Positions 8,601 through 15,849 of a DNA stretch of 17,745 bases are shown here, piece after piece. The notes under the pieces were generated by a model. It searched no databases. It was not told where the DNA came from and worked only from the letters and a program-made list of their open reading frames with translations. This DNA is from Bacteroidales bacterium (GTDB lineage Bacteria > Bacteroidota > Bacteroidia > Bacteroidales > UBA10428). The stretch lies in assembly GCA_016926235.1 (NCBI GenBank), contig JAFGOZ010000308.1, positions 1 to 17,745 of the forward strand, in the 5' to 3' direction. Positions within the stretch are counted from its first letter, which is position 1. Every line of letters starts with the position of its first letter. Position numbers and translations under genes: made by a program.

Positions 8601-9474
8601 TAATAAGCTGATGGAAGTAAACAGGTTCATCAGTGCAATGGAAATTGCATATCATGAACCCAAGAAGCTACCCACCGAAAAGCTGGTTGAAATAATGGAA
8701 AAAGCCGGAACTCAAAAATCGGATGAGACAATAAGGTTTGATAGTTATCATGCAACCGGTATTATCAAGGAGCTCGAAACAAGAAAGGATATTAAAAAAC
8801 CAATCCTATTGCATTTGGAATGGTTGTACCTACCATTTTTTGCTTCATACGAATCTGGACACACACCAAAAGTGCTACATGAAGAGCTGACAAACAATCC
8901 GGAGTTTTTTATTGATGTTTTAAAATGGGTTTACAAATCGGATAAAGAAGATGAGGATACAGAAGATATTTCGGATGAAGTGAAACGAAATAGAGGAAGA
9001 AATGCCTACGATCTTTTACGTTCATGGAAACAAATACCTGGAGTAACTGAAGAACAAAAAATTGATGAGGATTTTCTTTGGGATTGGATTAATAAAGTGA
9101 GAGAATTGGCAGAGCAATCAGGTAGGAAAAAGGTGGCAGATATACAAATTGGGAATGTGTTAGCTGAATACCCTGAAAAAGAAGAACCTTGGCCACCAGT
9201 GGAAATCTGCAAGGTGATTGAGAAAATCAATACAGATAGTCTGAAGAGTGGTTTTTCATCAGCTACATTTAATAAAAGAGGATCCTCGACAAGAGGTTCT
9301 TTTGAGGGAGGTGATATAGAGAGAGGGCATGCAGAATACTTTCATAGGCAAGCAGCTGCTATTAAGTATGAATTTCCAGAAACAGCAAAAATATTAACTA
9401 GCTTAGCCAAAGGCTATGAAGCAGATGCCAGAAGAATGGATGAAAGTGCTGAGCGAGACAATCTTGACTATTGA
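5689..9474 (+). CDS. Giant nuclease / STAND-like / helical-repeat protein, probable defence factor
   Basis: The protein has 1261 residues and is cytosolic. Residues ~1-160 form a PD-(D/E)XK-type nuclease: WGKRQEVKGDFP at the start, ENWDGYV with D53, then GVSMWEYKT with E73-x-K75, a DYSKRT motif (86-91), TFLFVTTKTW, and VRVYDAINLSNWL at the end. Residues ~185-480 begin RVVTTGRKLESQRLLEFLNG...LLAVRGSTKDEAIAFI. This looks like the start of a STAND-type NTPase, but the GxxGxGK[ST] P-loop is absent (VRGSTKDEA in its place). Residues ~500-1190 are almost all helical with repeated aromatic pairs, like a TPR-type solenoid that could sense a target. The last ~65 residues (RGSSTRGSFEGGDIERGHAEYF...) form a compact helical cap. 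Large nuclease-sensor fusions of this layout are typical of Avs-like anti-phage proteins; membership in any named family is not shown. The nuclease motifs look intact. The gene stands alone. Confidence 0.8.
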   Translation: MQIDRTEIETWGKRQEVKGDFPLLIAKLIFETTPRNTFFEIPTGSGVFLENWDGYVKCESSTTFVPEGVSMWEYKTNGAKTQADSDYSKRTQDSKGLDKSKVTFLFVTTKTWKGKKKWIEEKQGENIWKEVRVYDAINLSNWLNTTEIAFRWFNGQLDRNYSCLTIEDFWEVWTTGPKVNGNHILLHPRVVTTGRKLESQRLLEFLNGDPDLLAVRGSTKDEAIAFIIATAILTSEQFYLKFLSKGVVIELLHDFRLIKKSNFNLNLIIKFEDRSELLSAVSRKHHVLLPLGPDDPFNSQNIISLPLIDRDGLIQALIDSGLTEEESRKYSRESAREITILKRLLGFELSKSKWEFSNEINQLVPILLIGRWDEKKEGDRKVVEKLTGESYKTYYEKLYKWLEVESPPIIKIGSSWRLTSPLDAWTNLSNHISTKDFENLKTCFLEVMQEINPAFELKPEERQMASIRGKESLFSSWCREGLTQSMILIGLHGDKLKFQQSFHTQEWVDNIIKGLLFEAPGDLWASRDYEMPLIAEASPKSFFESAYHSLSLDDKPIMNMFIEEDSFISPTSHHTGLLWALEGLAWTEEYVYDASLLLTKLATLDPGGKLSNRPLNSLREIYKPWHYQTLASFEDRMKILEQIIKREYETGWALLISLIPDNTGGIAFPTYKLRWRLFERSFNNQYLFSEIFATHSRVLNLLIEYFDFSEKKLIDLLEKSESKRIQSNEREKVLSFIEANLDKIRLIDNSIWHKLRSILSHHRSYPDAQWALPEEQLKRYEVIYEKLEPSDSVERVIWMFNDHWPGFPEGFKINELSYRDEEKLILEKRVEGLQSIYREFGFEKVKEIVSIVKETWIYGDTLAHVMDDEDEILSLCEYLKVEEAPVQNFIQGFIFRKSIINSTDWVFHLYERLEAAEYSDDQLSKIFCQVEQTKKVWDFIDNTRQETQNSYWRSIYPRFWRVPEDDLIYGINKLMEVNRFISAMEIAYHEPKKLPTEKLVEIMEKAGTQKSDETIRFDSYHATGIIKELETRKDIKKPILLHLEWLYLPFFASYESGHTPKVLHEELTNNPEFFIDVLKWVYKSDKEDEDTEDISDEVKRNRGRNAYDLLRSWKQIPGVTEEQKIDEDFLWDWINKVRELAEQSGRKKVADIQIGNVLAEYPEKEEPWPPVEICKVIEKINTDSLKSGFSSATFNKRGSSTRGSFEGGDIERGHAEYFHRQAAAIKYEFPETAKILTSLAKGYEADARRMDESAERDNLDY

Positions 9475-9869
9475 ATAAATAAACACGGCATACAACAACC
9501 TGATTATTGTCCCTCTCCCTCAAAATCTTTAACCAAGACGATTATCCTTATCATAGGCATAGTTCACATTATGTTTCGGACGTGATCTTCATTCTTGGGA
9601 TTTTTATTCAAGCCACAGGGTTACTTTTTGCGACCTCAATGTATGTAAGCAGTACATAATGCAAATTTTACGCACCCTTAAATTGGGCAGGATGAATCGG
9701 TTCATTCCGCCTGTTATTGTTAATGGCAAATTAATGCCCTTTTTCTCAATTCTGAGACACTCTCCCTGAAAATGATCTTCTCTTGGCCGGCTGAGGCAAC
9801 CCATTTCCTGGTGAACGCAGTCGATTCCTGATGGCAAAATTGCCTCCGAATATTTCCAATACGTTTCCA

Positions 9870-10140
9870 ACAAACAAAGTAGTCCAGTAAACACTGGGCC
9901 TTTTGTAGCGAGATCGGGAATTGAACCCAAGACCTCATAATTAGGAATCCCTAAAGAGAAATCTATGACTATTCAGTCATCAGATTCTATGACTCTATTT
10001 CCAATCAAACAGAAAGGCTCACCAAATACTAAGCGATGGATAATTGAAAAAATCGGTGTTTGACTATAATGATGAAATGGGTATGTCATTGCGGAAATCT
10101 TGCAGATGATATTTTGAATACAAACAAAGTACAGTAAACA
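9870..10140. repeat. Imperfect direct repeat around the tRNA remnant
   Basis: ACAAACAAAGT followed by CAGTAAACA occurs at 9870-9893, with three extra bases (AGT plus C context) in the middle, and at 10120-10140 as ACAAACAAAGTACAGTAAACA. The two copies flank the tRNA-Met remnant at about 240 bases spacing. They could be remains of a duplicated att flank or chance similarity in A-rich DNA. Confidence 0.35.
9906..9948 (-). pseudogene. Degenerate 3' half of tRNA-Met (CAT), probable att scar
   Basis: Read on the minus strand, 9948 to 9906 gives the second half of a tRNA: a mutated anticodon region (TTCCTAATTATGAGGTC), the T-arm TTGGGTTCAATTCCCGA with a paired stem and TTCAATT loop, then TCTCGC and A as the acceptor end. 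It matches Bacteroidota elongator tRNA-Met from memory (TTCATAATCATGAGGTC...), with a few changes, one of them in the anticodon itself. The 5' half (D-arm, first acceptor strand) is missing. A half tRNA starting at the anticodon loop is the usual core left by integration of a tyrosine-recombinase element. No integrase is next to it, so this is an old or orphan site. Confidence 0.55.
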
Positions 10141-10285
10141 AGGTTTAACATAACATATAAGCTGCCTTTGCAGAACATTTAATAGTCATCTCTTTTATTT
10201 ATCTTTAAATAAATATTGTCCCAAGCCCCGAAGCTTGTTACATACAATAATGTATTCAAATACAGTTGTAATTAAAAAGATTGCT

Positions 10286-10317
10286 ATTGTTTTTTTAAAG
10301 AACATTGAGTAACTTTC
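10286..10317 (+). promoter_or_regulatory. Probable promoter of the hydrolase operon
   Basis: A TTG at 10287-10289 is followed after 20 bases by TAACTTTC (10310-10317). This is close to the Bacteroidota promoter pattern of TTTG or TTG, a 17-23 base spacer, then TAnnTTTG. It lies 24 bases upstream of the ATG at 10342, giving a short leader. No Shine-Dalgarno sequence precedes the gene. Confidence 0.4.
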
Positions 10318-10341
10318 TATAAACCAACAAGTATAAATCCA

Positions 10342-11640
10342 ATGACAACCCACTCCCCCAAGATCGGTCTTGCCCTGTCGGGAGGTGGATACAGAGCTAC
10401 GGCATTCCATCTGGGGACATTAAAAAAACTCAATGAAATGGACATACTTCAGAAAGTAGATATCATTTCTGCTATTTCAGGTGGTTCTATCATCGGTGCT
10501 TGCTTTTGCTCATGGGAAGACGATTTTAATAGCTTTTATGATGAATTGTATACGGGATTACAGACTAAAAATGTAGTAAAAGAAGTCTTGCTGTCTTGGT
10601 TTGGACTTCGATTTCTGGCTCTGACATTTGTATTAATTGGGGCATTTTATTTCTTATTCACTTTACATGCCTGGTTGTTCCCTATCATAATAACGGTATT
10701 AATAGTCCTGTTATTCAAATTTCAGTTTCGCCTTTTCCCTATTAGCAAACGCATTGAAGATATTTATGATAAATTTTTCTATAAAAAAAAGACGCTTGAG
10801 CAACTCAACAAACATCCAGAACTTGTTATTAGTGCCACTAACCTCCAAACAGCCCGACCCTTTACCTTTTCCCGTTACAAGATGCAGGATTCCACTTATG
10901 AGTATCTAGATGACCCTGTAAAATTTGAGGTGAAAGGTTTTCCGCTTGCCCGGTCAGTCATGGCTTCTAGTTGCGTTCCTTTTGCTTTTGCACCCGTTAC
11001 TATTGGGAAAGAGTTTTTTGAAGATGAGCAGGAAGCCAAGCTTTATCACCCTATATTAATAGATGGCGGTGTGTATGATAATCAGGGAATTCATAAGGTT
11101 ATGCAGAAAGGGCAGTACGCCTGCTCCATTATTATTACGAGCGATGCTGGCACAGGCTCATCTGGTGAGCGCCAATATGGCAACACCATAACGCTTCTTA
11201 TGGAAACCATAAACATATTTATGTCTCGTATCAAAAAGGCTCAAATGGTACGTAATGTATATGACAATGCCAGTACTTTCAACAAAGAGGTGGCTTATTT
11301 CTCGCTAGGATGGGACATCGAGAATTGTATTCTAGGCTTTGTTAAAAACCTCGATAAAAAGCAAATTGCACAAGCTGTTATTGATGCACATCAAATAAAG
11401 GAAGAATGGATTGCTGATCCGAAGAACTATGCTTCAGAGATCATTGCACATTTACAGGAAAGAACCGGATATAACATTATTAACAAACCTACGGAAGAAG
11501 AAAAAAAGACAGCTCGCAAAGTAAGCACCAATCTTACCGCTCTTAGCAAACAAAAAATTGATTGCCTAATAAAACAAGCTGAGGCATTAACAGAACTCCA
11601 GGTAAAGTTGTATTGCCCATCTTTATTGAAACCATTATGA
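10342..11640 (+). CDS. Patatin-like phospholipase with two inserted membrane helices
   Basis: The 432-residue protein is a predicted serine lipid acyl hydrolase that would release fatty acids from phospholipids. GLALSGGGYRATAFH (9-23) carries the GGGxR oxyanion-hole motif. AISGGSIIG (44-52) carries the nucleophile S49, and DGGVYDNQG (241-249) carries the catalytic D241, completing the Ser-Asp dyad. Between them, residues 91-108 and 112-128 form two hydrophobic helices with a short turn, an insertion absent from most patatins that should hold the enzyme at the inner membrane. The C-terminal ~180 residues are helical and unassigned. It is the first gene of a three-gene unit; its TGA overlaps the ATG of the next gene (ATGA), so the two are translationally coupled. 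Patatin effectors such as CapV degrade membranes in abortive infection. A similar toxic role here is inference, and lipid turnover is the alternative. Confidence 0.85.
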   Translation: MTTHSPKIGLALSGGGYRATAFHLGTLKKLNEMDILQKVDIISAISGGSIIGACFCSWEDDFNSFYDELYTGLQTKNVVKEVLLSWFGLRFLALTFVLIGAFYFLFTLHAWLFPIIITVLIVLLFKFQFRLFPISKRIEDIYDKFFYKKKTLEQLNKHPELVISATNLQTARPFTFSRYKMQDSTYEYLDDPVKFEVKGFPLARSVMASSCVPFAFAPVTIGKEFFEDEQEAKLYHPILIDGGVYDNQGIHKVMQKGQYACSIIITSDAGTGSSGERQYGNTITLLMETINIFMSRIKKAQMVRNVYDNASTFNKEVAYFSLGWDIENCILGFVKNLDKKQIAQAVIDAHQIKEEWIADPKNYASEIIAHLQERTGYNIINKPTEEEKKTARKVSTNLTALSKQKIDCLIKQAEALTELQVKLYCPSLLKPL

Positions 11641-13706
11641 TAAAGAAACCTCCATTCAGAAAATTAAGGGGTTATGCCTTTGATCCCTCACTATCGTTAA
11701 CATTAGACACTGCCTTAATCAACAACATTACATACAAAATACCATGGGAAGATGCGGCAGATGAGACTGGCATTATTGGTATTAAAACCGATGTGTTAAA
11801 ACCAGGACCCAGGGGTGAGTATATCGAAGTAATAGATTATGATCCTACGGTGGGTAAGTTTTATACACCGGTTAATCTTAATCAAACCTATATTCTGGCT
11901 CAGGACGGATTAGATCCATCAGGAAGTAATCCACAGTTTCACCAGCAAATGGTATATGCTGTGGCCATGACAACTATTAAAAACTTTGAGGCAGGATTGG
12001 GAAGACCTGTGCTGTGGAGTCCTCATAGACTAAAAGAGGTAATAGATGCAAAAACTGAAGAAAATGAAACAAAACAGGATAAGGCTGTAGGAAAAATAAA
12101 GATAAGGGATGAATATGTACCTACATTAAGAATATATCCACATGCATTTAGAGATGCAAATGCCTTTTACAGCCCACAAAAGAAAGCAATATTGTTTGGA
12201 TACTTTTCTGCCAAACCAGTAGATATTACACTTCAGATGCCAGACAATCTTACTTTTACCTGTTTAAGCCATGATATCATCGCCCATGAAACAACACATG
12301 CCATTCTTGATGGCCTGCATCGTAAATATACTGAAGATACCAACCCTGATGTGTTGGCCTTTCATGAAGCTTTTGCTGATATTGTGGCACTATTTCAGCA
12401 TTTTACCTTTCCAAGTGTATTGAAGAACCAGATTGCAGCTACCCGTGGTAATCTTGCAGAACAAAACCTACTTGGGAAACTGGCCCAGGAGTTTGGTATT
12501 GCCATTGGTAATTATGGCGCTTTGCGAGATGCTATAGGAATCTATGACAAGAAAACAAAGAAATGGGAGCCCATAGAACCTACCGGAAATGAATACAGAA
12601 CCGTTATGGAACCACATGCCAGAGGTTCAATATTAGTTTCAGCAATATTCGAAGCATTCCTTACCATATATAAAAGCAGAGTGGCTGATCTTTTGCGCAT
12701 TGCCACTGGTGGCACAGGTGTGTTACAACAAGGAGAACTGCAGCCCGACCTCGTTAACAGATTGTCCTCAGAAGCTTCCAAAGCTTCGCGCCATATACTA
12801 AATATCTGCATTCGCGCACTAGACTATTGCCCTCCCGTTGACATCAACTTCGGAGATTTTCTAAGGGCCATTATTACGGCTGATATTGATATGGTTGAAG
12901 ATGATATTCATGATTACAGACTCGCATTTATTGATGCATTTAGAAAAAGAGGAATCTACCCTGTAGGCATCAAACATCTTTCTGTAGAGAGCTTGTGCTA
13001 TCCGGTACCAGAAACAAAAGATTTGCGCCAACAGATAGAAATCCTGGTTACTTTCCTGCGTGAATACAGGAACGAAATAACCTATACCATGAAGAGAAAC
13101 GAAATTTTCGACATAAACAGAAAATACATTGCGGGTTCTTATGACACAGATCAAAAGATATTCGGTTTACATAGAAGACTGGCCGTGAAGTTTGACAACG
13201 TAACCGGATTTGAGAAACTTACCGGATTAATGTTTGGCGACGGCTGGCAAAAATTGGGAATTTCAACATCAAATGCCTATAGGGGTGAATGGCCTTCCTT
13301 CTCGGTTCATTCACTTTATATGGCATCACGCATTGGCCCCAATGGCAATCAAAGCAACCAAATCATAGTATCGCTCACCCAGCGGGCAAACATCAGTATT
13401 AAAAAAGATAATAAGGGTTCTTTAATTGTTGTACCCGATGATACAGAAGGTAGTTTTGTTATTCATGGCGGTTGCACGCTAATATTTGACCTGAATACAC
13501 TGACACTAAAATATGCCATCTCCAAACCATTACTGGATATTGAAGCATTGAATGATAATGTACATCAGCTTAATAAGCGCCGTAGTTTGGCCCTATACAA
13601 TTATCAAAAAGGTATGTCATTTGATCAAAGTCAGTTTCAGGCATATTTTGGAATGGACAGGCAAAACTCATTCAACGAACCTTTTAATTTTCTTCACACA
13701 TCTTAA
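11637..13706 (+). CDS. Thermolysin-like zinc metallopeptidase
   Basis: The 689-residue protein starts at the ATG (11637) that overlaps the stop of the patatin gene; an earlier in-frame ATG at 11613 would lie inside that gene and is less likely. HDIIAHETTHAILDGLH gives the zinc motif H217-E218-x-x-H221. FHEAFADIVALF supplies the third ligand E244 and D248 (ExxxD), the gluzincin arrangement. EPHARGSILVSAIFEAF around H327 matches the position of the thermolysin histidine that stabilises the transition state. There is no signal peptide or pro-region, so unlike secreted thermolysins this enzyme appears cytosolic. Residues ~1-150 form an N-terminal domain (KPGPRGEYIEVIDYDP...). Residues ~450-689 are unassigned and end in a beta-rich part. 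A cytosolic protease between a lipase and a metallo-beta-lactamase suggests an activator that cleaves a partner, or a toxic effector. Both are inference. Confidence 0.8.
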   Translation: MIKKPPFRKLRGYAFDPSLSLTLDTALINNITYKIPWEDAADETGIIGIKTDVLKPGPRGEYIEVIDYDPTVGKFYTPVNLNQTYILAQDGLDPSGSNPQFHQQMVYAVAMTTIKNFEAGLGRPVLWSPHRLKEVIDAKTEENETKQDKAVGKIKIRDEYVPTLRIYPHAFRDANAFYSPQKKAILFGYFSAKPVDITLQMPDNLTFTCLSHDIIAHETTHAILDGLHRKYTEDTNPDVLAFHEAFADIVALFQHFTFPSVLKNQIAATRGNLAEQNLLGKLAQEFGIAIGNYGALRDAIGIYDKKTKKWEPIEPTGNEYRTVMEPHARGSILVSAIFEAFLTIYKSRVADLLRIATGGTGVLQQGELQPDLVNRLSSEASKASRHILNICIRALDYCPPVDINFGDFLRAIITADIDMVEDDIHDYRLAFIDAFRKRGIYPVGIKHLSVESLCYPVPETKDLRQQIEILVTFLREYRNEITYTMKRNEIFDINRKYIAGSYDTDQKIFGLHRRLAVKFDNVTGFEKLTGLMFGDGWQKLGISTSNAYRGEWPSFSVHSLYMASRIGPNGNQSNQIIVSLTQRANISIKKDNKGSLIVVPDDTEGSFVIHGGCTLIFDLNTLTLKYAISKPLLDIEALNDNVHQLNKRRSLALYNYQKGMSFDQSQFQAYFGMDRQNSFNEPFNFLHTS

Positions 13707-13715
13707 TTGTTAGTC

Positions 13716-15191
13716 ATGGCAAATACAACAAATTCATCAAACAAAATCACAACGATACAAATACGCATGTATCGCCCTGGAACCGGTGATTTTTTTATCT
13801 TGCTGTTAAAAAAAAGAGACGTTGTAAGCTTTAAGATGATGGTTGATTGTGGATGCATTAACGCAGGTAAGAAAGACTTTATATCAAAGGTGAATGATTT
13901 GGGGACTCTTACTGACAAAAATATTGACCTACTTATAATCACACACCAGCATGCAGATCACATTAATGGCTTTGAGAAATGTGCCGATTTGTTTGACAAA
14001 TTTACCTTTAAAAAGGTATGGTTTGCCTGGACAGAAGACGATAAAGATCCGATTGCCAATGACTACCGTACCTATCATAGCGAGTTGAGTATAGGCCTAA
14101 ATAAAGTAGTAAAGCAACTCAACCGACTGGTAAAAGAAAATTATTATGACTCTTTATACTCCAAAGAAGTAGGAGGGGAATTAATGCTAGAAGGCAAGAA
14201 ACACTTTATTGATTCACTTACCTCTTTAGATTCTTTAAACCCTGTGAAAGGATTAAGTGTTGGCCAACCACTCCCAACAATGGTTGAATTGTTCAAAGAC
14301 TACAAGGTCATTAAAGAGAATACAAAAGTAGAGTATTTAGAGCCCGGGGATGTCCGATGTGACCTGAAGGGAGCAGAGGGAATCCGATTTTACATACTGG
14401 GGCCGCCTCGTAAAAGTGACTATCTGAATAAAACTAAAGCAAAAGGAGAAATGTACGAACAAAGAGAGGAAGAGAGCACTATTGATTTTTCTTTTCTATC
14501 GGCTTTAGGTGTATCTAACACATATGAAAGTTCTGCAAAATTGCCATTTGAACTAGAATTTGAAGATACATCTGAAAGTAACGATATTCGGAAAGCATAT
14601 CATGAAGGTGGTGATTGGAGGAAAATAGATTTTGATTGGCTGTATAGTGCCGGGAAACTGGCAATGCGATATGAACGAAGTGTAAACAATACAAGTCTTG
14701 CCTTTGCCATCCAATTCGAAGATAGTGAGCGAGTTTTATTGTTTACCGGCGATGCTGAATATGGAAACTGGGAAAGTTGGCATAAAGATCTTGAGTGGCC
14801 GGTTAAAATCAACGGACAGATTGTAAAAAAGAAAGTTGATTATCTTTTAAACAAGACGGTCTTTTACAAAGTCGGGCATCACCTCAGCCAGAACGGAACA
14901 GCAAAGGGTAAAGGTATAGAGATGATGACCAGTGAGGATCTATCTGCTATGGTAACTCTTGATTTTAAAAAGATAAATAAGGGATGGTTAAGTACTATGC
15001 CCAACGATTTATTGGGTGCAGAGCTGATCCGAAAAACAAAAGGAAAGCTACTTTTCGCCGGAGACTACAAAGAAATTATAAAAAATATTAAAACCAATCG
15101 AGTTATTATTAAAAGAGAATATGAAAAAGTAATAAATATACTCAATACAAAATTTAGTGGGAAAGATTTTATCGATTGTGAAATAAAATAG
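13716..15191 (+). CDS. ComEC-type metallo-beta-lactamase-fold hydrolase
   Basis: The 491-residue protein starts at the ATG at 13716, nine bases after the peptidase stop; a TTG at 13707 is in frame but the ATG is preferred. The N-terminus (IRMYRPGTGDFFILLLKK...MMVDCG) is the usual first beta-hairpin of ComEC-like MBL proteins. THQHADHINGF gives H77-x-H79-x-D81-H82, FTGDAEYGNW gives the bridging D346, and YKVGHHLSQNGT gives H388-H389, so the two-metal site looks complete. A long insertion of about 200 residues separates the first motif from the later ones and may shape substrate choice. There is no membrane segment, so this is not a DNA-uptake channel. Stand-alone relatives occur beside defence genes and act on nucleic acids, nucleotides or lipids; the substrate here is unknown. 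It is the last gene of the operon, followed by a terminator. Confidence 0.8.
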   Translation: MANTTNSSNKITTIQIRMYRPGTGDFFILLLKKRDVVSFKMMVDCGCINAGKKDFISKVNDLGTLTDKNIDLLIITHQHADHINGFEKCADLFDKFTFKKVWFAWTEDDKDPIANDYRTYHSELSIGLNKVVKQLNRLVKENYYDSLYSKEVGGELMLEGKKHFIDSLTSLDSLNPVKGLSVGQPLPTMVELFKDYKVIKENTKVEYLEPGDVRCDLKGAEGIRFYILGPPRKSDYLNKTKAKGEMYEQREEESTIDFSFLSALGVSNTYESSAKLPFELEFEDTSESNDIRKAYHEGGDWRKIDFDWLYSAGKLAMRYERSVNNTSLAFAIQFEDSERVLLFTGDAEYGNWESWHKDLEWPVKINGQIVKKKVDYLLNKTVFYKVGHHLSQNGTAKGKGIEMMTSEDLSAMVTLDFKKINKGWLSTMPNDLLGAELIRKTKGKLLFAGDYKEIIKNIKTNRVIIKREYEKVINILNTKFSGKDFIDCEIK

Positions 15192-15274
15192 AAAGTCGAA
15201 GTTTGAAAGAAATTTGGATATTACAAAAAACTACTTGTTTCTTTGTTATGGGGTGGTTTATTACGGTATTGGAC

Positions 15275-15299
15275 ACGCTTAGAGCGTTTTTATTTTATT
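15275..15299 (+). terminator. Intrinsic terminator of the hydrolase operon
   Basis: A stem ACGCT/AGCGT (15275-15279/15283-15287) with loop TAG is followed by TTTTATTTTATT. It lies 84 bases after the stop of the metallo-beta-lactamase gene and before the next transcription unit. The stem is short but the T-rich tail is good. Confidence 0.5.
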
Positions 15300-15527
15300 C
15301 CACTTAAGTATTCCGTTTTCAAACCTTATACGAGTCCAATTGTATCGTGTTTATTAACATCATTCCTGGATTAAAATCGAATTTTTCCTTGACTTTTTCT
15401 CTTTAACACCAACTAGACTATGGCTATCTCTAATTCTTTTTGGATCAAAAGCAAAGTTGGAATTTTTATAATCGCATCTAATTCCAGGATTGAATTTAGG
15501 AATCCTATTTAGATGAATTATTTTACC
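15279..15527 (-). pseudogene. Decayed minus-strand coding sequence
   Basis: Three minus-strand frames in succession read like pieces of one protein with frameshifts between them. The first (15527-15360) contains RIPKFNPGIRCDYKNSNFAF and DPKRIRDSHSLVGVKEKK. The second, ending at 15319, contains EKFDFNPGMMLINTIQLD. The third, ending at 15279, contains TRIRFENGILKWNKIKTL. No start is seen and each frame is short. FNPG occurs in both of the first two pieces, hinting at an internal repeat. The family is unknown. It overlaps the operon terminator. Confidence 0.3.
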
Positions 15528-15849
15528 TTAATTCAAATTATAAACACTACATGCATAATTTGCAAAACGACATGCAATAAAAAAGTCCTACAGCATAAAT
15601 TCTGCAGTAGTTTCAAAGAACATCTTTTTTGTAATGGACATTAATGATTGCAAATAATAAGCAATTTATTTGACTTCGCTAAATCTAAGTTGTAACTTTA
15701 ATAGGCTCAGAGATGATACAGAGCGATGTGTAACTGGCAAAATAGAAATATTTATGTTCTTATTCTTTAATGCATTAAAGAAGAATAATTTCATTCACAT
15801 TGAGCTATAATAGTTTTTATCAAGTAGTTTTCAATTATAATATAGAAAA
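15528..15849 (+). other. Leader region of the exported-protein operon
   Basis: No gene is seen. A hairpin CTACAGCA/TGCAGTAG (15588-15595/15603-15610, one mismatch) is followed on the minus strand by a T-run (GACTTTTTTATT), so it could end minus-strand transcription. The last 60 bases before the ATG at 15850 are very A/T-rich with TAGTTTTC- and TAGTTTTT-like boxes, possible weak matches to the Bacteroidota -7 element. No clear promoter can be assigned. Confidence 0.3.

Larger units (their letters stand above)
9475..10341. other. Gene-free boundary region
   Basis: No credible protein gene occurs in these 867 bases; the longest minus-strand frames start inside the tRNA-like sequence and do not look like proteins. 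Contents: the tRNA-Met 3'-half remnant (9906-9948), a hairpin ATGACT/AGTCAT (9965-9970/9975-9980), two copies of TCTATGACT (9962-9970 and 9986-9994), an imperfect direct repeat (9870-9893 and 10120-10140), a small CAAGC/GCTTG hairpin (10222-10237), and the promoter candidate of the hydrolase operon. The composition fits a junction between separately acquired segments. Confidence 0.5.

Noticed and set aside
9604..9938. Minus-strand open frames of 108 and 72 codons
   Set aside because: Both begin within or right beside the tRNA-like remnant and the translation shows no protein-like features.
9906..9948. Functional tRNA gene
   Set aside because: The 5' acceptor strand and D-arm are missing and the anticodon stem does not pair.
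12542..13154. Minus-strand frames inside the metallopeptidase gene
   Set aside because: They lie entirely within a gene with intact catalytic motifs on the other strand.
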